Assembly (NCBI GenBank): GCA_016699515.1
Contig: CP064978.1
Coordinates: 1,054,001 to 1,118,000, forward strand
Direction: 5' to 3'
DNA: 64,000 bases
Source: Candidatus Peregrinibacteria bacterium
Lineage (GTDB): Bacteria; Patescibacteriota; Gracilibacteria; UM-FILTER-43-11
Shown: positions 40,491 through 49,345 of the stretch, piece by piece
Layout: each line of letters starts with the position of its first letter
How positions within the stretch are numbered: the stretch's first letter is position 1
Translations under genes and position numbers: made by a program
The notes under the pieces: generated by a model
Database searches by the model: none
The model's input: the letters and a program-made list of their open reading frames with translations, nothing else
What the model was told of the DNA's origin: nothing

Positions 40491-41099
40491 TTAACGTGAG
40501 TAGAATTCCACAATTTTTTGAACGTCGATACTCTTTTCCAAGTCGTCTTTTTCGGGAAGAGACAGTACTTCGAGCGACATATTTTTAAGATCTACTTGAA
40601 TCCACTTTGGTGAAAAATCTTTCAACTTAGCCAATTCACTATAAAGCGGTGATGTTTTTAATTTACTAACCAACTCCAGTTTGTCGCCAGGGCGCAATGC
40701 GATGGATGGGATATCCACGCGGCGGCCGTTCAATTTAAAGTGTCCGTGCGATGCCATTTGGCGAGACTGAATACGGGTGATGGCAAATTGCGCGATGTAA
40801 ATGACGTTATCCAAACGAACTTCGAGCAAGCGCAACAAGTTTTCACCAGTTTCACCTTGCATTTTGGAAGCCTTGGTTACGTAGTTGCGGAATTGCTTTT
40901 CGGAAAGGCCAAACATGGTTCGGGCCTTCTGCTTTTCTTTCAACTGAACACCGTATTCACTCAGTTTGCCGAATACATTGTTTCCATGCATACCGGGTTT
41001 ACCTGCTCGTCTTTCCAAAATTTTGGTGTACTTGGCGGTTCCGTACAAATTGGTACGATGACGGCGACATTGTCTTGCTTTGGGTCCTGTGTAACGCAT
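40491..41099 (-). CDS. rpsD: Ribosomal protein S4
   Basis: 202 residues starting MRYTGPKARQCRRH with the S4 RNA-binding domain (LLRLEVRLDNVIYIAQFA...LNGRRVDIPS). The N-terminus keeps only part of the zinc-binding Cys set, so it is probably the zinc-independent form. Confidence 0.96.
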   Translation of the reverse strand: MRYTGPKARQCRRHRTNLYGTAKYTKILERRAGKPGMHGNNVFGKLSEYGVQLKEKQKARTMFGLSEKQFRNYVTKASKMQGETGENLLRLLEVRLDNVIYIAQFAITRIQSRQMASHGHFKLNGRRVDIPSIALRPGDKLELVSKLKTSPLYSELAKLKDFSPKWIQVDLKNMSLEVLSLPEKDDLEKSIDVQKIVEFYSR

Positions 41100-41137
41100 C
41101 TACTATTTGATTACGAATTAAAAATTACGAATGACTA

Positions 41138-41533
41138 TTAAACACGGCGTGCCTTTTTCTTGCGGCATCCGTTGTGTGGTTCGGGAGTCGTATCGAAAAT
41201 AGCCTCAAGTTCCAATCCAGCCGAATGTAGACCGCGAATGGCTTGCTCTCGACCTGTGCCCACCCCTTTTACAAAAACTTTCACACGCTCCACTCCGTAT
41301 TGAGCCACTTTTTCTACCACTTTTTCGGCGGTAACCGTTGCAGCGTAGGGAGTTGATTTTCGTGTTCCTTTAAACCCACTTCCTCCGGCAGAAGCTTGCG
41401 CTAACGCATTTCCATTGGGCTCCGTGATGGTGATCATTGTGTTGTTGAACGAAGCGGTAATGTAGGCGTGAGCCGCAGGAACGGTCTTGCGTACTTTCTT
41501 TCGGTTCGTTTTAGATTTGGTTGTAGTGGCCAT
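41138..41533 (-). CDS. rpsK: Ribosomal protein S11
   Basis: 131 residues: AHAYITASFNNTMITITEPNG, GFKGTRKSTPYAA and the C-terminal PEPHNGCRKKKARRV. It lies in the usual order between rpsM and rpsD. Confidence 0.97.
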   Translation of the reverse strand: MATTTKSKTNRKKVRKTVPAAHAYITASFNNTMITITEPNGNALAQASAGGSGFKGTRKSTPYAATVTAEKVVEKVAQYGVERVKVFVKGVGTGREQAIRGLHSAGLELEAIFDTTPEPHNGCRKKKARRV

Positions 41534-41588
41534 AGCTTACAGAGGTAACAAATAACAAAATATAAATAACAAACGGGGGGACTAAGGA

Positions 41589-41969
41589 TTATTTCTTAGT
41601 GGCTTTCACTTTACCGCTACCCATGGTAACGCGGCGTCCTCGTCGGGTTCGTGCATTGGTTTTTGTTTTTTGTCCTCGTACCGGCAGGCGACGGCGATGG
41701 CGGAATCCACGGTAGGTTCCGATTTCTTGTAGGCGCTTGATATCGGCAGAGATGCTGCGGCGCAGGTCCCCTTCCAAAGGAAGCTTAACCACTTCATCGC
41801 GAATTTTTTGCTCCTGCTCTTCGGTCAGGTCTTTTACTTTCGTGTCGAGATTGATCTTTAGTTTGTTCAAAATTTCCACGCTCTTTGGTCGACCAATACC
41901 AAATATATAGGTTAAGCCGATTTCGATGCGTTTGTCTTTGGGGAGGTTAATACCAGCGATACGAGCCAT
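41589..41969 (-). CDS. rpsM: Ribosomal protein S13
   Basis: 126 residues: MARIAGINLPKDKRIEIGLT, YRGFRHRRRLPVRGQKTKTN and a basic tail contacting tRNA. It follows rpmJ. Confidence 0.97.
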   Translation of the reverse strand: MARIAGINLPKDKRIEIGLTYIFGIGRPKSVEILNKLKINLDTKVKDLTEEQEQKIRDEVVKLPLEGDLRRSISADIKRLQEIGTYRGFRHRRRLPVRGQKTKTNARTRRGRRVTMGSGKVKATKK

Positions 41970-41996
41970 AGCAGCATAAAGTAAATGAAATAATAA

Positions 41997-42122
41997 TTAC
42001 CCTTGTCTGGTTTTAAGACGAGGATTCTTTTTATTTATGATATAGAGTTTTCCACGACGTCGCACCAATTGGCAATTGCGATCGCGATTCTTTGCTGATT
42101 TAAGCGATTGTCTTACTTTCAT
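41997..42122 (-). CDS. rpmJ: Ribosomal protein L36, long zinc-ligand-poor type
   Basis: 41 residues beginning MKVRQSLKSAKNRDRNCQLV and ending PRLKTRQG. Only one Cys remains (at 17), so the usual CCCH zinc knot is absent. Length and sequence resemble the C-minus (YkgO-like) paralogue rather than the standard 37-residue zinc form. It lies between infA and rpsM. Confidence 0.93.
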   Translation of the reverse strand: MKVRQSLKSAKNRDRNCQLVRRRGKLYIINKKNPRLKTRQG

Positions 42123-42145
42123 AGAAATAGGTTATTCTTAAGTCG

Positions 42146-42454
42146 CTATACGTTCACGTCCTCTGACAGACTGTCTTCCGAATCGAGATCGACTGATTCG
42201 TCTTTGTGATCCGGCTTGCGACTTGGGCCCTTGTGCCGATAGGTGATACGCCCCTTACTAAGATCGTAGGGGGTCATTTCCACCGTGACCATGTCGCCAG
42301 GTAAAATGCGAATATAATTCATGCGAACTTTACCCGAAACATGTGCGATCACAACGTGCCCTTTGTAGGCATCACCGAGCAATTCGACTTTGAAGGTGGC
42401 GTTGGATAAACATTCAATCACTTTTCCTTCAACTTCGAGTACTTGTTTGGCCAT
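42146..42454 (-). CDS. infA: Translation initiation factor IF-1 with acidic tail
   Basis: The first 72 residues are a standard IF-1 OB fold (VEGKVIECLSNATFKVEL, HVSGKVRMNYIRILPGD, DLSKGRITYRHK). About 30 extra residues form an acidic, Ser-rich tail (KPDHKDESVDLDSEDSLSED), which IF-1 normally lacks. It is the first gene of the ribosomal operon. Confidence 0.95.
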   Translation of the reverse strand: MAKQVLEVEGKVIECLSNATFKVELLGDAYKGHVVIAHVSGKVRMNYIRILPGDMVTVEMTPYDLSKGRITYRHKGPSRKPDHKDESVDLDSEDSLSEDVNV

Positions 42455-42499
42455 ATATATAAATATAGGTGTGTACGCCAGAAGCGCAAAGCGGTAAGA

Positions 42500-42528
42500 G
42501 TTTACATGAACTACCTAGGTGACGCAAG
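42500..42528 (-). promoter_or_regulatory. Promoter of the infA-rpsI operon
   Basis: On the minus strand TTGCGT (42528-42523), 17 bp, TAAACT (42505-42500), about 45 bp upstream of the infA ATG. Confidence 0.6.
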
Positions 42529-42620
42529 GGATTTTTTTTAGCCATTTTTGGAGTGATTTTTGTTTATTTTCAGCTAAAAAAATATATTGTTTGGGAACGA
42601 CCCAGGCAAAATGATGTGGT

Positions 42621-43337
42621 ATGATGTTCGCCATGATGACTGTTCGATTTTTACGTGCCGGCTTTAGCCTAGTGGAACTGCTCGTGGTGATGGCGATCAT
42701 TGGGATCCTTTATACTACCACCACCTTGGGATTAAGGGGTTTTGGAGACCAGCTTAACCTGGAGGAAGTTGGACATTTTTTGACCGCCTTGGTTGGACAG
42801 CAACAGTTGCGACTGCTGAACGAAACGATTGATCAAATTGTGATTGAATTTCAGCCGGACTACTTAATTTTGAGCGAACACGCAGCCTCCCCGCTACAAT
42901 GGAGTGTGCTGGGGGTATGCCCAGAGGGCCATTTACTTTCCCTTTCGACCGCCGCCGGTGGAGCGCCACCCGCTGACACTGTGGTACTAAGGCGCAACGA
43001 GAAAGGCCAAACCTTTAACGAAACTTTGGTTGGGCAAACCCTGTGCGTTTCTAAATTTACGTCGTCTACCGATCGACTTTGGGAACTGCAAGCCATTGCC
43101 GGCACTGAAACATCGGACCTCGTTCGACTGATGCACTTTAATGTAGATCGTCGTTCGCGCTTGGGGCGCATTCAAATTTTGAATGCGAACGGCCAAAAGG
43201 CCGAATTAACCCGCGAGTTAAATACCAAGCGCTATTTTGATGAACTGGGCAATCCGGTTGCCCAACTGGATCTTTCGCTCAATGCCGCCAACAGCGCGGC
43301 GCGGCTTGCGAACGATCTGATCATTACGTTGCGCTGA
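42621..43337 (+). CDS. Pseudopilin / GspH-like prepilin
   Basis: 238 residues; the prepilin cleavage and helix signature AGFSLVELLVVMAIIGILYTTTT occurs at about 12-34. The globular part has one Cys pair (GVCPEGH, TLCVSK). Likely processed by a prepilin peptidase and assembled by the type IV pilus or type II-like system, whose ATPase gene follows convergently at 43614-44894. Confidence 0.85.
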   Translation: MMFAMMTVRFLRAGFSLVELLVVMAIIGILYTTTTLGLRGFGDQLNLEEVGHFLTALVGQQQLRLLNETIDQIVIEFQPDYLILSEHAASPLQWSVLGVCPEGHLLSLSTAAGGAPPADTVVLRRNEKGQTFNETLVGQTLCVSKFTSSTDRLWELQAIAGTETSDLVRLMHFNVDRRSRLGRIQILNANGQKAELTRELNTKRYFDELGNPVAQLDLSLNAANSAARLANDLIITLR

Positions 43338-43613
43338 TTGAGCGGATTATTTTTTTATAAAAAAAAGAGGCTCAGTACAACCGCGGATCATCCATTTAGA
43401 ATGGATGGGGAGGGCGGTCATCCATGTTGCCCTGAGGTCAGAATAGCACATCCATTTTTGAATGCAAACTTTTTTGGGCTATTTAATAACTATTTAATGT
43501 TTTTGTGTTCTTATATAAGAACAACAATTTGAATTTTACTTTACTTAAAACAAAAAATTTGTTTTCCTACCAAAAACACTGCTCTGAAAGCTGGTTATGC
43601 ATTGGTCAAAATT
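43338..43613. other. Intergenic region, no gene
   Basis: AT-rich with short CATCCATTT/AATGGATG inverted words near 43388-43406 and 43450. No tRNA, ORF with start site, or clear terminator is seen. Confidence 0.5.
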
Positions 43614-44894
43614 TTAGCTTTCAGTGTGTGTGGCGGTGCTTACCTCTTCAAAGGTGGTCAGGCCTTTGAGCACTTGTAAATACCCGTATTGTTGAAGGGT
43701 AAGCATGCCGTTTTGGATGGCCGACCGCTGTATCTTTTCCTCATTTCCTCTTTCAAAATTGATGAGGTGACGAATGTCATCGGTGATTTCCATCACTTCC
43801 ATGAGGGCCATGCGTCCTTGGTAGCCGCTTTGGTGGGTTGATTCGTTCGCTTTTACAATACTGGCCCGAGCTCGAGCGGCTTGATACAGGGCGTTGATGG
43901 CTGGAGTGACCTGGGCAAATGCGTTGTCGATTGTATTTATAATCCACGCAGCATCGGGGTGTGGAGTGGCCGTTTTTGGGTCAACTCGACGAATAAGGCG
44001 TTGAGCCACTACCACTTTAAGCGCTGCACTGATGAAATAATAAGGCACATTCATTTGAATGAGGCGCGTGATGGATGAAGCGGCCGTGTTGGTGTGCAGG
44101 GTGGAAAAAACCAAATGCCCGGTGTTGGCAGCTTCGAATGCTTTGGATGCGGTTTCTTCGTCACGCATTTCTCCGATCATAATAATATCGGGGTCTTGGC
44201 GCAAAATCACGCGAAGGGCTGCGGCAAAATCGTAGCCAATGCGATGGAACATTTGAGACTGATTCACCAATGGAATTTCCGCTTCAATCGGGTCTTCCAA
44301 AGTCATTACGTTGAGTTGTCTGCGATCGATTTGTTTAAGAAGCGCGTAGAGTAAAGTGGTTTTTCCGGAGCCGGTGGGGCCGGTGACGCACACGAATCCG
44401 TGCGGGTGCTGAATGGATTTTTTGAGCAAGCGTAGATTGTGTTCAAAAATCCCCAGATCATCTAAATTGCATTTTTTAACATCGGCCATTTGGCGTAGCA
44501 CAATTTTTTCTTCTTGTTGATTCGCAACGGTATTGGGCATAAAGGAGAGGCGAAAGTGATACACATTCCCTTGATATTCAAAAGGGAGTCTTCCGTCCTG
44601 GGGAAGCCTTCGTTCATCAATTTTCAATCCGGCGTCCAACTTGAGTTTGTTCACAATTCCGCGATAAACGTTTACGTCCTTCGACACGATGTCGTCCTGA
44701 CACTTTCCATCCACGCGGTAGCGAACTTTAAAGCCGAAATGGCCCCCCTCATCACTCATTAAGTCGATGTGGATGTCGGATGCTCCTGTTTCAATGCTCT
44801 TTTTAAACAAGGAATATACAAAACTATTGGCATGATGGTCATGAAGTTTGTCGTCGATCAGGCGGACTTGGGGAGATGATTTGGATTTGAACAT
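43614..44894 (-). CDS. Type II/IV secretion ATPase (PilB/GspE family)
   Basis: 426 residues. N2-like domain (SIETGASDIHIDL...VRYRVDGKCQDD), Walker A GPTGSGKTTLLYALL, Asp box, LEDPIEAEIPLVNQ, Walker B IIMIGEMRDEETA, and the His box TGHLVFSTLHTNTA. The N1 domain of full-length PilB is absent, and no tetracysteine zinc site is visible. It powers pilin assembly. The gene is separate from the pseudopilin genes at 10.4 and 42.6 kb. Confidence 0.9.
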   Translation of the reverse strand: MFKSKSSPQVRLIDDKLHDHHANSFVYSLFKKSIETGASDIHIDLMSDEGGHFGFKVRYRVDGKCQDDIVSKDVNVYRGIVNKLKLDAGLKIDERRLPQDGRLPFEYQGNVYHFRLSFMPNTVANQQEEKIVLRQMADVKKCNLDDLGIFEHNLRLLKKSIQHPHGFVCVTGPTGSGKTTLLYALLKQIDRRQLNVMTLEDPIEAEIPLVNQSQMFHRIGYDFAAALRVILRQDPDIIMIGEMRDEETASKAFEAANTGHLVFSTLHTNTAASSITRLIQMNVPYYFISAALKVVVAQRLIRRVDPKTATPHPDAAWIINTIDNAFAQVTPAINALYQAARARASIVKANESTHQSGYQGRMALMEVMEITDDIRHLINFERGNEEKIQRSAIQNGMLTLQQYGYLQVLKGLTTFEEVSTATHTES

Positions 44895-44946
44895 TTTCTT
44901 AATTATTTAGTTAAAGATACTTGGTTATTGGCAGATTGCAGGGTGT

Positions 44947-45002
44947 AGTTCGTAGGGTGTAGATTGCAGTCATTGGTAGCTACTGCCTACACCCTACGAA
45001 CT
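44947..45002. repeat. Intergenic perfect hairpin, 16-bp arms
   Basis: AGTTCGTAGGGTGTAG and its exact complement CTACACCCTACGAACT flank a 24-bp loop. The right arm covers the stop codon of the gene at 45001-47489. Confidence 0.85.
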
Positions 45003-47489
45003 AATCCTGTCTCCACCAATGATTCGTGTCGGATAGGCCGGCGTCACCGGGGGGTGGCAGAACGTATTTGCGCGGATCTTCGATGATGTGTTCGGAGGGG
45101 GCATTGAAGGTGGCTGGATTTACTTGCGCGAGTGGCCGGCGTTGCCAGTTGGCTTGATCGGCAATCACATCGCCTAAAATTCGTAACTGCCGATCGCTCT
45201 CTCCGCTAAAAAATTGTGAACGGGCCAATAAAAATGATTCGATGGTTTCCACTTCTCCACTGATGACAATATCGCGTGCATCGATTCGTACCGCCGTGAT
45301 GGATGGATGATGAGAGGCGCTGGAGGTGGCGTATTTGAGATTGGCATTGATAAAAACCGTGCCTTCTACATAGATTCTGGATTGGCCCCCTGCCCAGGTG
45401 ATCGTGTCGTCTATGCCTTCGTTTCCTAAAACCAGATCTCCGGTTTGGTACCATACGGTTTGGTTTTCCAGTTGAATGGTGCCGGTGAGTTTGGCAGGCA
45501 GCTGGTCGACTTTTACGGGGCCGTATCGCTGCTTTTCAATTAAATCCGTTTTAAAATTGCGAGCATTATCCGTTCGTTCATACGCTTCGCCACGAGATGC
45601 AAAAGGAAAAGCGGTTCCGGTTTGCTGCCATTTTTCCCCCGCGCGGCTGGTCATGGCGTCCGTCCCATTTTTACCGAAGATCATGTAGTCACCGTTGTAT
45701 TCACCGGGAGGACTGTAGGTAGCTGAGTCGGTATAATAGGAATATTGCTCAAGGCCTAGGCTAACCTGATTGGCTTGATTTTGACGATTGGTCCATGCGT
45801 CGTTCGTGGCTACATGGCCGCGTTCGGTTTTTAGCCAAGCGGTGGACGTGTATACCGTGATGTGAGTTTGGGCTTCGTCTTGCAGGGTAATGGTTTGCGG
45901 GCTTCCGACCAATTGCCAGCGGTATCGCGGAATGGAATACGGTGAAGACGCGCCCTTTCCGCCGGGGATCTGACAAACTCGCGCGGTGGTTCCATCCGGC
46001 TCAAAACGCCACTTTTTTTCGACGGCGTCCAAACGGATACTTGTTTTTACCGTGCCTAAAGCCCCATTTTGTGTGGCACGACTTTTGTGAAAATCACGGT
46101 TGGGCGGAATGACCTCAAAAATTCCGCCAGACGCCATGAATTGATTCAGTGCCACAAGCGGCATGGCATGCAGATAATTGGGTTCGTAGGGTGCGACCCA
46201 TTCTAACGCCGGGGCCGATTGGGGTAATTCAGTTTGAATCGTTACCGCCAATGGACTTGGCGCCAATTGCAACTGACACCCCGCTCGCGTTGCGTCGGTG
46301 GGCCGGGGGCCCTGGCAATCCAATGCGGGTGGATCGGAGCTGTTGTAGGTTGTAAAAGTCGTTCCGGGTGGATAGGCATAGTATTCCAAGCAACTCGGTT
46401 CGCGCGTGGGGTTTACCGGATTGGGTCCAAACTGAGGCGATATTTGGGCCAACAGTGGGCCGGCTCCGGTGCCTGAAAAATGAATTTGGTACTTGCTTTC
46501 GGTGCGATCTGCACCGTCTTTTCGGGCGGCTTGGTTGGGTGAATTTAAAACCGTATTCGGTGATTGGCGGATCATAACCCGAAAGGGGCTGGTGGGATTG
46601 TCGATCCATGCATTGATGACCGGGTGTTCCCATGCAAAATCCACCGTCGTTTCCCATTGATTATCGACCCGGACTTGAACCGGCTGATGGCGAATCACCG
46701 CATCGGTCATGGGTACGTCTCCCACTTGCACCTGCAGCACCGCCTCTTCGATTCCGGCTGTGGCGAGGGTTGGCATTAAAACCGATTGGCAGTTTTGCTG
46801 ACACTGGGTGTAGGGGGGTGCAGCCCACAATAAGCGCACTTGGCTGGCCGGCAGCCCCCCCACATTTTCGATGCGATAGCGATACTGAATGATTTCACCC
46901 GACCGCACCGCCTGGTTTGCTTTAGGGAACGAATCGAGAGAAACGACTAAGCGAGGCTGGGGTGAACCTTCGATTGTTAATGGAATAACATTGCTTGCAC
47001 GCGGAATGGCCGTTTGATCATCGTAAACCAACGCCCATGCTAAATTGTGTAGCACGTCGTCGGGTAGATCGAGTTTTACCTGAGCCTGCCATTCCGCCGC
47101 CCATTGTTCTCCGCTCGGCAGGGAAGGAATTTTATAACCATTCACAAAAGGGCTTTGCGTTTCACCCCCCACGAGTGGAGCAAGGGTGTTTAACTGAATG
47201 GCGCTATGTGGGCGATAATCCAAATAGGCCGGCACGTCCATATGGACGATTACGTTTTTTAGATGGTGCGCCGTTTTATTTTCAACCTGAATGCGGTACT
47301 GAAGCAGGCGGCCCTTTTCTACGGTTTTATTTTGATCGTTAAAATCACGATCGTTCCCTGACGATCCATCGTTTATTTCTAGCTGCAAGCGCACGCTCAG
47401 CCCACCGGAATGAAATACCGCGTGCACATTGCGCCCATAAACCACCCCAATCACCACGATCAATACGACCGAAAAAGAATACGCCTCAT
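45001..47489 (-). CDS. Large secreted surface protein with DUF11/CARDB-like repeats
   Basis: Starting at ATG 47489 with one T added in the T5 run at 47470-47474, the signal peptide reads MRRILFSVVLIVVIGVVYG; without it there is no good start. Residues of about 60-290 hold two repeats of the type GRLLQYRIQVENKTAHHLKNVIVHMDVPAYL and GEIIQYRYRIENVGGLPASQVRL, as in DUF11/CARDB adhesive modules. The remaining 500 residues are Tyr/Gln/Asn-rich beta structure, with SRIYVEGTVFINANLKY near the end suggesting a beta-solenoid. No enzymatic motif is seen. Likely a surface or adhesion protein. Confidence 0.7.
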
Positions 47490-47626
47490 AACTAGGTTTT
47501 AAAAACCGTGGGAGGGGTAAGGAAGCCTATACTGCCCTAATTTTTGGATTGAGTCAACGGGCAATTTTTTTGTCAAAATCCCGCACGCGGTCGAGCAAAA
47601 AGGATCGATTGTAATGCCAGAAAAAG

Positions 47627-49287
47627 CTAAGCAGCACTCTCTATGTCTGGGTCGTCTAACGCTTGGTAGTTTGTTGAGCCGCTAATCACCCCGCGCATGG
47701 TGAGTGGCGAAGCCATACTTGGGTTAGCCGCTCTTCGAACTGTGTACAATCGACTAAAATCGCGCAGGAACATTTCTCGTGGAATATTGAATACTTTATC
47801 TCCTTTGTGGGGGTTGGACAGAAAGACGTATTCATCGCTAACGCTTACCAATCGGTACGCATGATTGGCGACTAAATGTTCATTCCATGACCCCCCTCTT
47901 TTTTCCGCCTCTTCTTCTGAAAGGGTTGAGGCGGTTACCATCAACTCATTTGGCACGTTTGGATTGGAGCAATCTGCCTGAATCTGGTTTAGCGCCTCAT
48001 TCATTTTATCCTTTCCATGTTCATTTAATCCAACGACTGCCTTTTCAAACTCGGGGCCCACCATATAAAAAAGCGCCCGATGGGGCTGGCCACCGTGTGC
48101 CAGCGGACTACTTTCCACTCTGCCGTCGGGCCTATTGCGAAAGCGTGTTTGGTATGGACGATTAGGATCCCCCTTTAATTTTTCTGTCATGAACTTGAGG
48201 AAAGCCAGTTCGTAAAGGCGATCCCCCATCGCGCCTTCTTTTAGAGAGTATTCTTTGTTCTGGTATACCTCTTGAACGGTGACCGAATACCTTACCCAGG
48301 CGCCCTTTCTGCCTATATCAGGATCATAAAAGCTGATGATGTACCCCCCTCTAGTTTCCGCTTCTTCGATACTATTCAGAATGATTTCCTGCCCATTGCC
48401 TGGAATGGGATTCCCTTGGTTGGTGTGCTTGTATTCTTTAAGACCGATGTAAGGTCCCACTGCGTAGCAATTTCCAAAATCGCCTTGAGATACCGGTTGA
48501 AAAAATCTCCTCCCCAGAGCATTTTAACCAAACGTTCGTTTTTTTCTATCTGCTCAGGGCCGCTGAGCGCACTTGGGGGAACGGTGATACGGCCGTACCC
48601 CGTTTTGAATTCCTTACCACCTAGCATGGTATAGGGTTCGGCGAAGGCGAATGTTAGGTATTCATCTTCAAGCTTTCGCATAGCAACAACCCGTTCCAGC
48701 AAATCAATCCAGGCTGCTCGCCAGCTTTCTGCCCCCTGCCTTGTGTTAGGGTAAAAATGTACTTTAGACCAACTAAAATAAGGTTTCCCGTGAATTAATT
48801 CAGGTATTATTTCCACTAATTGCGCGTCGAGCGGCATTCCTAATATTTTCTGAACGATTAATGGCATTCGTCCGTTAAAAACTCCACGAATGCTTCGTGC
48901 GGATCGTTTTTTTAAATCATCCAAAATAGAATCATTAATTCGATTATGCAACTTACCGAGCAAATTTCTGACGTCCGATTCTACTTTTGGCGTTGATCTT
49001 ATCGGCCCTGGTTCTGTTGGCAGCTCAGGGTAATGCTCAGTGGCGATCCAATCTGTTTCATCATCAGTTGGTTTATCTTCGCCCAGTCTTCTAACGTCAT
49101 CCTCTAAATCTCCAATTAAATCCTTCGGTGTTGGCTTTTTTGGTGAACCAGCGGCTGTGCTCATTCTTTCTCTAAATTGCCTTGCCTCCTCTTCCGGTAA
49201 GGGATTTTCACGTAACCCAGGGCTAGGCCTAGGCTGATTGCCTTCGCGATCGTTGCCCCATGTTTTTTTGTCGGGGTTTTTTGGCAC
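47627..49287 (-). CDS. Calpain-like cysteine protease, one frameshift
   Basis: The frame breaks near 48505 in a T6 run (GGAGATTTTTTCAACC). Adding one T gives FFQPVSQGDFGNCYAVGPYIGL, matching the calpain QGxxGxC catalytic-Cys block. The His and Asn appear later in NHAYRLVSVSDEYVFLSNPHKG, in calpain order. The product is about 553 residues, with a 190-residue charged N-terminal extension and no signal peptide. Whether it is cytoplasmic or exported by another route is unclear. Calpain-like C2 peptidases are rare in small-genome bacteria. Confidence 0.75.
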
Positions 49288-49345
49288 GACTTCTTAAGAT
49301 TAATATTCTTATTATTCTAGCATAAAATGTGGCTTTTTTGAAGGG

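Noticed and set aside
43388..43460. Possible small RNA or attenuator between pseudopilin and ATPase genes
   Set aside because: Only short inverted words, no promoter and no T-run; too weak to call.
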